From Pteria penguin (lineage: Eukaryota > Mollusca > Bivalvia > Pterioida > Pteriidae), in the NCBI GenBank assembly GCA_035048485.1, contig CM068585.1, positions 55,051,910-55,115,909 of the forward strand: 64,000 nucleotides of DNA. Reading direction: 5' to 3'. The notes under the pieces were generated by a model. The model was not told where the DNA came from, did no database searches, and saw nothing but the letters and a program-made list of their open reading frames with translations. Position 1 is the stretch's first letter, and every line of letters begins with the position of its first letter. The translations under genes were made by a program, and so were the position numbers. Shown here piece by piece: positions 1 through 11,681 of this stretch.

Positions 1-3000
1 GCTTTACTAAAGGGTTTAATTCTGATCGTACCACTCTTAATAGTGAAAGTCACGAAATAAATAATACCAATATAAGCAAATAAATAAATTCAAACTCTTT
101 TTCGAGTAATCAAAAGTAGTCATTCTCGCGTATCCAAAAGGTAGCTGTTTCCTCGCATAATTTCTCGAACATCGAACATTTAAAATCGAGCTATTTTCTG
201 GAAGAGACTGAAGGTCTGGGATTTCACAAGTTCTAATATTCGTAACAACCCCCACCCCACCCACCCCCCAAAAAATAAACAAATAAATTATAAAATAAAT
301 AAAATACAATATATATAAAAAAAAAAGAATGATAAGCGTCCTAGAGTATATTAAAGTGGATCTTATAAGAGAATTGTTTTCATTTTTCAAAAAAGAGTCT
401 TTATTCTCAAGAGAATAATATGGAATTTCTATAAGTAGAATCAATGATTTGATCAACGAGGATTATACATATTACTTTTTGTTCTTTTGATTTACAGATT
501 TAATGTGTGTAATTTTACAGATCACGTTTGTTTAACTGTTTTATTGCAACCTTACATCTAGAATTTCATGTCACAACCCCAAAAAGTAAACTAAGCACGA
601 AACCATCGCTCAACAGATTCTCTCAGAATTCTTTGTAATTGAAGACTGAAACCTTTTTTTCATCCAAAACGTCTTAAAAGAAAAATGACGCTTCCCAACA
701 GGGAATATTTGTTAAAAGAAATAGCTGGGTAACCAATTTATAAAAGCTTTGAAAAGTTCTGCAAACTGTTTGCAATGTAAAGGACATAAGAGGATATGTT
801 TTTATAGATTCCCAAATAATGATTTCCAAGCGAAGATCAGGTAGAGACGGTCCACATCGTCAGAATTTATGAAGTCAGTTTCTTCGTTATTCCCTTTTTC
901 TCTTTCATTTGTCACTTCTTTATTAACGGTGTCCTCAACATCTGTTTTATTTTCATCTATTTTATTTTTTTTTTCATTCTTTGACTTTTTTTTTTTTTAT
1001 TCTCTTTTTCTTTTTGATACTTTGTGCTTCCCTTCTTTCACTTTCGCTGTCATTTTTGCACATTTTGTCCTTTTCGACACAGCCAGATTCAAGTGACTTC
1101 AAGTTCTTATGCGATGCGAATGGAGTCATAATGTTCACTATTTTCTTCGCGGTAATCACCAAGCGTAAGAAGAGGCATGTCTGCCTGATTGATATTTGTA
1201 ATTGATATTATACCGTGGTATGGAAACACTTGAGCACTTAAGACAAGCCGTCACCACATACGTGAAATATTCGTGGTGTGACGTTAAACAAAAATCAATT
1301 AAGCAAGCACTTTAGACAAAAAATTATATGTTGAACTCACAAGTCAGTGTCGTGAATCTTAAGTTGTCCCAAAATGTCTCCTGTTTTGTCATGGGTCGTA
1401 GATTATCAGCAGATATTTTCCTCAACTTGGATGCCAATTTTCTGCAATTGATCACAAACAGCAATACACAACCAACTGCCTACACCTTTTGGGTTGAGTA
1501 TTATTTTCACTAAATAATTGTTACAGAATTGTCTCTCGTTTTGATTATTTGTAGAAACATCTGAGGGAGTTTCAAAAATCGCTTCACTATAATCTTGATC
1601 TCGTGTGAAGGAAATATAATATTTTCCGCAATGTGTTTCGTTGAAGACATTTAAAAATATTTTCGAAGTGGGTTTTTCCCCGCTCTAACTCTCTCGTTAT
1701 ACCTGTAAGTTTCTCAACCCTGACTCAATGTCGGACTCTTTCTTTGGATTTGTGAAAAAAAATTGTATATTTCAAGACGTGGCTCTTTTAAGTCCTTTCT
1801 AGGAACCCATAATTTCCTGCTGCATGCGCATAGTCCTGAATGTCCAAAAATCACAACGACCAATGGCTGAAATCACCTTTACGCTAGGGGCATTAACTAT
1901 ATCGGAACTCCGACCTACGTAAACGTCAAACGGAGTAGTATACCCCGATGACTCCTTTCATTGTTTATTTATGGATCCTTGGACGTCTGGATACTTTCGA
2001 CGAAATTAAATCCCTGATTTCCTTTAGTAATTATTTCATACTTTATTTTTGAGCGAACATTTCTATTTTGCCTCAATACCTTTTCCTGGGTTTGTGGATG
2101 GTATGGACGCCCCCTGATTACTTTTTTTTTGGGGGGGGGTGGATTTCGTGGTATCTCCAAGAAATTCTGGACCGTTGTCAGTTTGTAATATCTGTGGATA
2201 TTTTGCAAAAAGCAGAAACTAGGTGCCTTGACGACTTCATTTTAAGAGGTCTCATGAAAACTTGAAAACTTGCCTTCTACGGCAGTGAGAATGTATAAGT
2301 ACGTTTCACTCTTATGTATTATTGGATTAATTATCAATACATCTAACTGCACTCTTTCAAATACTTTGGTAGATCTAATGGTTCTTATTGGAGCTTTTTA
2401 TCTAATTTTGCATGCACTGCACTATATACAGTACATTTTAAAAACTCTTGCTTAACTCTTTGTTCGCTTATCTCATAGAAAAAAGAAATCGCTCTGGCTC
2501 TGTACCCTTATTTTTTTCAATTCTGCTCTTTATCTCGGAAGAAATTAATGACTTGGATAAAACCTTTCTGCCATTATGTCTCTTCTTTCGCTCTTTCTAG
2601 GACATTTTTTTTCTTAAAATTTCCTTTCATCATAGCAACAAAGAGATTGTATATCTTTTCTTCGAGTGGACGCATTATATGGGTCTCTAAATGAATAATA
2701 GGTTAAAAAGGAATACATGTGAAATGAGAAGCATATTCTTTCAACTTTTAGTCCAGAATTAACTCATTAAAATAGAGATGACTGAAAAAAAATCCGGAAA
2801 AACGAAACGTCTCAGACAATCAGACTGACGGGACTGGAAACATGTATAAAGATCAAAATATAAAGTATTGATATAATGTTACGATTTATATTGAACACAT
2901 TAAAATGGAAGATTTAAACCTTATTTGAAATATAATTGGTGAAATAGCAGATCCTTGCAGTATTGCACCACGGGTTACCGATTTGAGGGCACAATCTTGC

Positions 3001-3068
3001 AATTCTTTTTTTTTTTCCGTTTTATCAGCCCTTGATTGAAGCCATTCAATCCTTTGTGTATTTCCTTT
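1..3068. other. No supported gene
   Basis: AT-rich DNA with poly-T near 966-1005 and 2120-2145 and one SINE fragment. A minus-strand Lys/Glu-rich frame (1162-800, ending RLYLIFAWKSLFGNL across a poly-A frameshift) is weakly coding-like but unrecognised. Confidence 0.6.
1214..1312 (+). mobile_element. 3' fragment of SINE type A
   Basis: Contains gccgtcaccacatacgtgaa, atattcgtggtgtgacgtta and a (caa)-type tail. Sequence 5' of it is decayed. Confidence 0.65.
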
Positions 3069-5827
3069 TCATTCTTCAACAACACTATCGGTGCTATCAT
3101 CACTACTGTCCGATTCGTACATTGGTATAGGATGGGGTAATTCTGCGGCGCTTCGCACGTAGACTCCCCAGTCTCTCACACCAATCAAGCTATTTGACTC
3201 CAAGTACCGACCATGGCCAAGATACCATAGAATCGCTGCGATGTGTGCGCAGACCCCTACAACTCTTGCTACGGCTCTGCATTTGCAGTACCATGCGTGA
3301 ATGCATGATTCGTCGTATCTGATCCATAGCAAGTACGCCTTTGATGAGATATGACGACTTTGAAGACATACGGGTAGGAGCCCGACCTCGTCTCGATGAA
3401 CTTGACTATCACAGTCCCCCTCAAGATGTTCTTGGGCATAGCTAGGACTGAGCTTTAGTTGGTACGAGCCGCATGTAATATCATGTAGTTGTTCGTCGTC
3501 TAGTCGCGGGAGATCCTGAATAACATCAATAGAGGTCCAGCATGCATTTCGTCTGTCCAGTTTGTTCTCTTCCACATACTCTTTTAGAGCATTTACTTGT
3601 TTCGACAGGTATATCATCTTGGCCCTCAATGTTTGGTCATCATCCGAGTAACCAGAAGAGAGAGGTTCCAAATATCTTAAAATAGATAAAAGTAAACATT
3701 ATAGGTAATCTTATGCGTCCGTCTATCACTTTCATTATGAAACAATTTTGAATATTAATGCTTTTGTCTACAAGCTTGTGTGGCGCAGTAGATAAGACGA
3801 TCCTTACGTCGCGAGCTGGAGTCACTCAAGTACAACATAGTACCCTGTAAACGGTGTCCCCGTGTCGGGATGACTTGGCACGTGATAGATGCCTATTGCC
3901 TGTGGAGAAGAAAGAATTTATGCTTCTAATAATTGGATCGGCGGATACAATCATATACAGTTTGTTGAAATTATGCATGAAGTCTGATTATGTATTCAAG
4001 CTGATTAATGAACAACACATACCTGTTGCGAATAGCGCAGACAATTTTAACACCGATGTGTGGGATCTGGTTAGTCGGGTGTATATGCCCAAGATATTTC
4101 CACTGTTTGATTCTGGGATTTGCCGATTCCACAACCCAACGGATCTGAAAGAAAATTATATGGATGATTAGAAAAGTTCAAGAATGATGTATTACACCGC
4201 GTTCAGTGATACATATCATCAATACAGTGACGGGGCATAATGTTTTACACCCCGACAATCTTTGTCTTGCTCTCAGGTAGGACCACATATTGTCATCATG
4301 ACATGGATAACCAAGGTGTCATCGACTCTTAATGTTTAACCACCATCGCCATCCAACGTGTTGAACGTTCAACCAGGGTCGAACCTATAAACTTCTAATT
4401 AAAAGTATGAGCAGCTCACCATTTTACGAGGCGGGCTCGATTTGAATAATTTATTCCGTGAAATGATTTTGTTTGCTTTATTGTTGTGATCTTCAATTCA
4501 GCAAAGTGTTGACTCGAGTTCTTTTTATGAATGTGAATTCTTATATTCCGTGTTTAGGTATCGATTGTATCATAAGTCCTTAAAAGCGGTTACTTAGTTA
4601 CGAGTCTGCTGTTATTGGGGTCTTCGGTCGACATTTCCCTCTGGCCTTTTTTCATGAAACATGGCATTTCTGCCTCTATACCTGGTTCTTGAAGATATTC
4701 TAGGGAATCCCTAAAGCCCCTATCTATGATGAATATGTCCTCCCCTTGAACCCACTGCCTAATGTCCTCTATGTTTGCTTCCATAATGTGAATGGTGGCG
4801 TCGTTATCCCGCGCAAAATATGGTCCCATCACAGACAGAAAGTACCCGGTAGTAGTGACAATAAACATGGGCTTCGCCAAAGGTCTACCTTTGTGTAAAC
4901 TGAACGAGTCTCTGAAATTAGAAGTTTCCACAGTATAACAGCGTACCGGGAAATGTGCTGAGATCCGACATTCTCGGTAAGAAATCCTCCATCTCTTAAG
5001 GTTCCTCCTACAGATTTGATACATCTACGAATGCTTGATTTTGAAACATTGAATATCGTGGAAAGCATTCTGTTTTCCGTACCTCAACTTTACCAAGAAG
5101 ATTGCAAGACTCGTTTTTGCACTCCTTGCAGGTGTACTACGCACTCTTCCATCAATATAACGGTACATGTCTATGAATGATTCTTTCGAGATCCCCATCA
5201 ACGTCTGGTATTCATTGTCTTTCACTGCGTCTGCGTCGTCAAAATCGAGTCTAGTTTTAGCCAGACGAATCACCGTGGTTCTCAGATACTTTATAAGATG
5301 AGTTATAGATGCCCGATTAAAATATGTATTGGGTTGTGCTGTTCTCAAATCATCCAGTTTACCGCGCAAGTGATTGGGGCAACACCGAGATCCAGATGGT
5401 ATGACGACTTCTGATTCCACAAAGACCCGATATTTTACATCAGCGGGGACGACCTGTAATTTTGGCCCTGGCCTCTTACAGACACAACAATAAGAGTGTC
5501 CCTTTGTGGTACTAGGGAATGGCAAACTCACTGCAGGGAACAGACTGGCGTAGGTGGTCGTTTCGAATCCTGTGGGTGAGCAGTAAAATCAGCGTCATTA
5601 ATATTGCACATCCCAGGTTTAAGCTTTTTCTTGGTGACAATAGCCCTACATCTATGCCGACATTTGTTGCATATGATATCGTTTTCATCCGGAACACGTC
5701 CACAAATATTAGTGACTATCGATCTGTGAGCCGTTGAAATGTGTAATCTTTTTAGGGCCTGCTTTCCGATAACACAAGAAACATTTGTAGCTCTTGGGTC
5801 CCATCTACAAAGATAATAGTATACCAC
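3069..5827 (-). pseudogene. Broken DDE-superfamily transposase with C-terminal SWIM-type zinc finger
   Basis: Several minus-strand ORFs in different frames read as one decayed protein. Residue order: cysteine-rich N-terminus (5827-5528, CGRVPDENDIICNKC), a second Cys block (5531-5025, GHSYCCVCKRPGPK...SRCCPNHL), a helix-turn-helix-like piece in another frame (5068-4950, IFNVSKSSIRRCIKSVGG), the DDE core (4980-4590, LHKGRPLAKPM, FIIDRGFRDS, CFMKKGQREMSTED), and after about 900 bp of unrelated DNA the C-terminal part (3671-3069) with a SWIM-like finger CKCRAV...CAHIAAILWYLG. At least two frameshifts and one stop (5025-5027) break it. The first catalytic Asp region seems lost. The fold is close to DDE_Tnp_4 transposases found in cnidarians and molluscs; exact superfamily is uncertain. 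A degraded tRNA-SINE (3775-3900) sits in the gap. No terminal repeats were found. Confidence 0.8.
3775..3905 (+). mobile_element. Highly decayed SINE type A
   Basis: A tRNA-like start (gtgtggcgcagtagataaga) and a later tccccgtgtcgggatgac, ggcacgtgatagatgcc keep the type A order. It lies in the gap of the broken DDE transposase. Confidence 0.55.
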
Positions 5828-7134
5828 CTATATATTTATAACAGCTTCTGTTCCCACCCCTCCTTTGGCATCTCAAATAATTGTCTCTGCCTACTACCTT
5901 ATCATCTAAAAAGCTATTGAAGATGAAGAATTGATTTCTAACAAAATTACAACATATACCGCTGTTCTTTTTGGTTGCTTACCGTTAGGAGTTTTTCTTC
6001 TTAAACTGGATGCTTTTAAAATTGTACAAACATCTCTGTGAAATGAAGGGGTTTTTTATTATTAAAGTTAATATTGATGCTTTTGTTGATGGAAATAAAT
6101 GTCAAATTGGTATATTTAATAAAAAAGAATAATAAAACACACACACACACACACACACACTGGTTTACCTTACAAGGTGAGGTATTGGTTTTGAGATCCA
6201 CCTCATGAGGTCAATACTTTATGAGCGGTATTTTTACATAAAAAATCGATTTTCTTCTACAAATTAGGCTTACAATGTAGGGGTTTGGTTTAAATATAGA
6301 AAATAACTGATTTTAAATTTTCAGCATTTCACAAACATAATGGGGTATGCCCATATATGGTATGGCATTATGAGGTAATATCCTTTTAAGGTATTGCATA
6401 AAGAGGTTTAACACACTCCTGTCCGGTTTTGTTTTTGAGTTGGGGCATATGAAAAGAAACAATCTAAAAGTGTAAAAACATTTATAGGAACATATAAATA
6501 AAAAAAACCAATACTTGATCAGGGGCATAGGCTCTCGAGCATGGTGACATCATACTGAGGTAAACACACTGCAGGCCTAAATGGCACCATCTAACAGAGG
6601 TGATGCCTACAATATACAGAGAATATAACTGACAAACTTGCCCCTCGAATGAAAAGGACTGTGAAGAGTAGACCAGTTTCGCCTTGGTAGAATGATGATA
6701 TTCAAGAAAAGAAGATTACACTCAGAAAAGCAAAAAAAGTATTTGGCGGAAATCAGGTTTTGTGATGGCCAAACTTATAAAACAGAAGTCTTTACATTAA
6801 TATGATTAATAAAACAATCAAAGCAAGACCGCTATTCCAACATAATCAATGAATGTATATAATACAGGGGAAAAAACTGTTCAATGTTTTTATGTTCCAA
6901 CCGAAGAAGACTGATATAGGCTTATGCCTGTTGTCTAATCTCTTTTTATGTTTCTTTTATATGTATGTTGTATTATTATTTATATGTCATAATATCAATA
7001 AAATATTTTTTGAAATAATTGAAATTTAAACAGCAGAATCTGAGCACACATGTACACGATTATAATGTACATTTTAATTTTAAGACTTGACAAGGAAGTC
7101 TTCAAAAATTACTGTCCTGTATGCAATTTGTCAA
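5828..7134. other. No supported gene
   Basis: Only an (ac)n tract and one decayed satellite unit at 6535-6610 stand out. Confidence 0.6.
6137..6160. repeat. (ac)n microsatellite
   Basis: Twelve ac units without interruption. Confidence 0.95.
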
Positions 7135-8680
7135 CAGAGAGGTATAAACACTCCGATGCTTAGTCATATCATACTGAGGTATACACACTGCATGCATGGT
7201 GGCACCATCTAACAGAGGTATAAACACTCCGATGCTTAGTCATATCATACTGAGGTATACACACTGCATGCATGGTGGCACCATCTAACAGAGGTATAAA
7301 CACTCCGATGCTTAGTAATATCATACTGAGGTATACACACTGCATGTATGGTGGCACCATCTAACAGAGGTATATGTATAAAGTTGTCCTGGAAATAAGC
7401 GTCCATCATCCATTAAACTGAAAACATAAAACATGATATAGACATGACCAAATCGGGGGATGTCAAGCCTCAGACAACACAGACCCTCGATAAATCGAAG
7501 GTGACGATAGGTGTCCGGGAAGAGTAAACTCGTCCTGTTGTGGCCACGCACCCGCCATGTAGTCTCAAAAGCCCAACCACTTACTCGGTTGGCCTCAAGT
7601 CCAATGTAAGGACAAAATTACAAATTCAAGTCACACAGAAATTGTGTGAGCGAAACATGATAAGACTGTATCAGGTAACCATAGCGACAAAAAAACTTCT
7701 TACCGTAAAATCTCAACCTCTCTTTCGTATAGTCCTGCTCCAACAACTTGGCAGCGAGTGCCTTACCTCTTAAAATGGAATCACTGTATGAGGAGCACGC
7801 TCTTGCATATCTAACTATAAACACTCCGATGCTTAGTCATATACTGAGGTATACACACTGCATGCATGGTGGCACCATCTAACAGAGGTATAAACACTCC
7901 GATGCTTAGTCATATCATACTGAGGTATACACACTGCATGCATGGTGGCACCATCTAACAGAGGTATAAACACTCCGATCCTTAGTCATATCATACTGAG
8001 GTATACACACTGCATGCATGGTGGCACCATCTAACAGAGGTATAAACACTCCGATGCTTAGTCATATCATACTGAGGTATACACACTGCATGCATGGTGG
8101 CACCATCTAACAGAGGTATAAACACTCCGATGCTTAGTAAATCATACTGAGGTATACACACTGCATACATGGTGGCACCATCTAACAGAGGTATAAACAC
8201 TCCGATGCTTAGTCATATCATACTGCGGTATACACACTGCATGCATGGTGGCACCATCTAACAGAGGTATAAACACTCCGATCCTTAGTCATATCATACT
8301 GAGGTATACACACTGCATGCATGGTGGCACCATCTAACAGAGGTATAAACACTCCGATGCTTAGTCATATCATACTGAGGTATACACACTGCATGCATGG
8401 TGGCACCATCTAACAGAGGTACATGTATAAACACTCCGATGCTTAGTCATATCATACTGAGGTATACACACTGCATGCATGGTGGCACCATCTAACAGAG
8501 GTATAAACACTCCGATGCTTAGTCATATCATACTGAGGTATACACACTGCATGCATGGTGGCACCATCTAACAGAGGTATAAACACTCCGATGCTTAGTC
8601 ATATCATACTGAGGTATACACACTGCATGCATGGTTGCACATCTAACAGAGGTTTAAACACTGCAGTTGCACCAACTAAC
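7135..8680. repeat. 76-bp satellite, about 14 units in two blocks
   Basis: Unit: gaggtataaacactccgatg, cttagtcatatcatactgag, gtatacacactgcatgcatg, gtggcaccatctaaca. Three units span 7140-7375 and about eleven span 7815-8650. Divergence is low (single changes such as gatcctt, tactgcgg). A lone decayed unit lies at 6535-6610 and a partial one at 31228-31275, so the unit also exists dispersed. Open frames through it (VYTSVRWCHH) are an effect of the period and not genes. Confidence 0.95.
7376..7815 (-). pseudogene. C-terminal fragment and 3' end of the same RT family inside the 76-bp satellite
   Basis: The minus-strand frame 7815-7618 reads VRYARACSSYSDSILRGK, then LLEQDYTKERLRF, CRYGYLIQSYHVSLTQ, equivalent to the last 60 residues of the RT at 57.9 kb (LIRYSRNYNDFVLRARRLS). 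Downstream, 7551-7380 matches the conserved 3' region (actcttcccggacacctatc). Satellite units abut both sides, so either the element inserted into the array or the array expanded around it. Confidence 0.75.
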
Positions 8681-11457
8681 AGAGGTACAAACACATACTG
8701 GATGGAGTCGCTTTGTGAAATCTTAGACAGTGGAGTTGTCTCCCCTTTTACCGTGTTTTTGGAATATTCGTCTTCACTTGAGAGTGGTGTTGTCTCCCAT
8801 TTTACCGCGATTTGAAAAGTTCAATACGCCAGTAAATTAAAGATAACGAATCTAATAGATAATATAGATTTCTTTGTTATAACTTTTAATAAATGAATTC
8901 CTTTTAAGCTCCATGTACATGTCCTTGTTTATTAATGACATATCATGCAATTACTATATTAGACTTTGTGCAAGTCTTAGAATTGATTGCATAACCGGAG
9001 TACATCAGTTTCAAACCGTAGTTCGTTGAACACTGGCAGAATCGGCCTTGATGAGTCTTCTCTTCAACATTTTCTACTCCTCATGATCTAATACCAGTAT
9101 TTCTTATTTTTAAACATGTTTTGCGTTTGGTAATCCTAGTCCTAGGAATGTGCTATGAATACACCATCTGCTTTTGGAGTGTCCCTGTATTTTGATTATA
9201 ATCGACTGTAATAAGCTCATAAATAATATGCCGATTAGACATTAAACAATGGAGACAAAGCAGCTTGCTAGTCTTACAAATCAAAGAAATTAACGAAAAA
9301 ATTCAATTTCATGGAACATTTTGCTTTATTTCACATTCAAGTCTTATCATGTGTAACAAAATGTGCAAGTCATATTGAATTTAACCGATTCACAAGAAAC
9401 TGTCAACAACAGTAAGCATTGTATTATTGGTATGTGTTGACATGTTTATGCAAGGTCAACATGAACCAAAACATTGTAAATGGATGTAATCAGATGAAAA
9501 TTCTGTGTCTTAACCTTATGAAAAATATTGAAGAAAAAAGACACATCAAGTCATTTTTTTTCTATTCCAGATACATTTTCCATGTCTAACATTGAAAACT
9601 TTAAAGCATCAAATCAACAACGTGACTGAACAAATAACAAAACTGCATACCTTCTAAGACATGTAGAAAAAAAAAAGAGATTTCTTATGAATTCAGTTTG
9701 CAATATTAATGTTTGTCTATGGACAACTCCAAAGAGAATGACCAAAATATTGTAAAATTCCAAAATCAAAACATTTTCAAAATACAAGTACAAATGTAAA
9801 CAATATCTAGATTTATTGTTCCGTCAGTATTTGTAGGTTTAAAATAATTTGCTCATTGCATATACTGGCCATTATAATCAATCTATATGCCTTATATGAT
9901 CTGGTCAAAAATGAAAAGAACTTCAAGTCATTTGTTTGAAAATCGTCAAACTTCTACTCCAAACCTCGAAAGGACATCATATACTTTGAGGAGGCAAATA
10001 AAAACCTTTTAACAAACTAATACCAATAGTTTTAAAGACTTAATCAGCTCTGTGAAAGCTCCCATCAAACCTTTGCTATGTTTGGCTGCAATGCAGCAAA
10101 GAGTATTAAGCTTTTCTTGAGCAATGATTTCTCAGGCAAATACCCTGCATCATCAATTTATAGACACAATGCAAACGAATTAAAATTCAAAAATCAAAAC
10201 ATTTTCAAAATACAAGTACAAATGTAAACAATATCTAGATTTAATGTTCAGTCAGTATTTGTAGGTTTAAAATAATTTGCTCATTGCATATACATAAAAG
10301 TTGCTGTGATGAGGGAATTTCTCAACCCAGAGCCACAAATTGAAATGCACTTTAGTCTCATTTTTGCTCCTTCATTGCTGTGAGACTTCTGCTCGTCTTG
10401 GGGTACCCTAAAACACAAGTCTTAACTACAGAACTGTATATGAAGCTACTGGCCATGCAAGGCAAAAAAAGACATCCAAAAAATCAAGTGAACATTAAAT
10501 GCGAACATTATAATCAATCTATATGCCTTATATGATCTGGTCAAAAATGAAAAGAACTTCAAGTCATTTGTTTGAAAATCGTCTAATGCAGCAAAGAGTA
10601 TTAAGCTTTTCTTGAGCAATGATTTCTCAGGCAAATACCCTGCATCATCAATTTATAGACACAATGCAAACGAATTAAAATTCCAATAAATGTCCAACTT
10701 TGAGCAATTCCTTTGCCCCAACACAATTTTGTAGATCAAACCACAAAATGTCTAGAAATATATCACATAAATTCTATGGCTGCAACGATATGCCTACCTT
10801 ACAATACGATTTATATCTAGATACACTGCCCCCTTCATATGTATCACAAAACAATTTCCTACTTGAATAGATAGTTTTAACAATAAAACTTTGTTCAGCA
10901 ATTTTTGTCATAACAAATAAGCATTTAACTATCAAAATACATTTAAATGCATTTGAATATGTATAGTTATTCAAATAAAAAGTTACAACTTGGAGAAAAA
11001 AAAACACTGTTCAATTATTGTTTTACTATGTCATTTCAGAGTTAAGATAAACAACAGTAACTGATAATATATATCTGGTCTATCACAATAAAAATGAACA
11101 CAAAACAATGCCATACAAAAGAAGTATTGTGATTTAACTTAGCTGAACCCTTGCAGCCCCATGAATACGGTACATGTAGGAAAGAGGACATTGTAGGATG
11201 CTTCAAATACAAAAATCTAATAAGAATGATCTAATGATCATTTCAGCAGCAGCATAAATTAATACTCTGAATGATAAAATCACTACAGATGCAGAAAAAT
11301 TATTACTATTAACAATTTGAAACATTAAAATCTAATTCTGGTAATTGATATTTGATATTTTAAACCTCAAACAAAGATAAAAAAAATTATTTCATCAGTG
11401 TGTGACCTTGTTACAAAACAACTTAAAATTTCTAAAATGTATGTCCAAAACAGAAAA
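8681..11457. other. No supported gene apart from the shuffled duplication
   Basis: AT-rich sequence downstream of the SET/recombinase gene's stop codon. It may hold the 3' untranslated region, but no clear poly(A) signal was placed. Confidence 0.55.
9766..10684. repeat. Shuffled segmental duplication
   Basis: Three blocks occur twice in changed order. Block a is at 9766-9866 and 10190-10292 (tttaaaataatttgctcatt). Block b is at 9870-9948 and 10508-10584 (attataatcaatctatatgc). Block c is at 10090-10187 and 10585-10684 (gcagcaaagagtattaagct). In the second copy, b and c are fused without the sequence that separates them in the first. Confidence 0.88.
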
Positions 11458-11681
11458 TTAGTTCCTTTTTGTAGCAATATTAGCGGTCTTTTTCTTTTCC
11501 AAGGTTATCCAGCTATGGACTGTATTTTTGACTTTTTTCCAATCAAGTCCTCTGAGACATGCGTTTCTGTCTATTGCCTGCTGGCATTCATGTTTTTTCA
11601 AGTCACGTCTGAACGCTACATTGGATTTGAAGAGCCTTCGTAATGTACTTGTTTGCTCCTCCGTAAGAAAGCAAATATTTC
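11458..11681 (-). CDS. Terminal exon with SANT/Myb-like C-terminal domain
   Basis: The acceptor attttttgttgcag is followed by 74 codons to a TAA at 11460-11458. The protein is NICFLTEEQTSTLRRLF, then DLKKHECQQAIDRN, then LRGLDWKKVKNTVHSWI and a lysine-rich tail. The pattern (E)EEQ...LRRLF...C..AI...L..LDWKKVK..V matches the small helical domain that closes the related fish proteins after the recombinase block. The phase (two bases) fits the preceding exon. A longer ORF in another frame overlaps it (down to 11616), but the splice signal and composition favour this frame. No convincing AATAAA directly downstream was found. Confidence 0.75.

Noticed and set aside
3854..4171. Plus-strand 105-residue ORF in the gap of the DDE transposase
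   Set aside because: It starts within a decayed SINE and has no recognisable domain; coding status unsupported.
7169..8200. Minus-strand ORFs repeating VYTSVRWCHHACS
   Set aside because: They are translations of the 76-bp satellite; the frame changes with the period and there is no start context or splice support.
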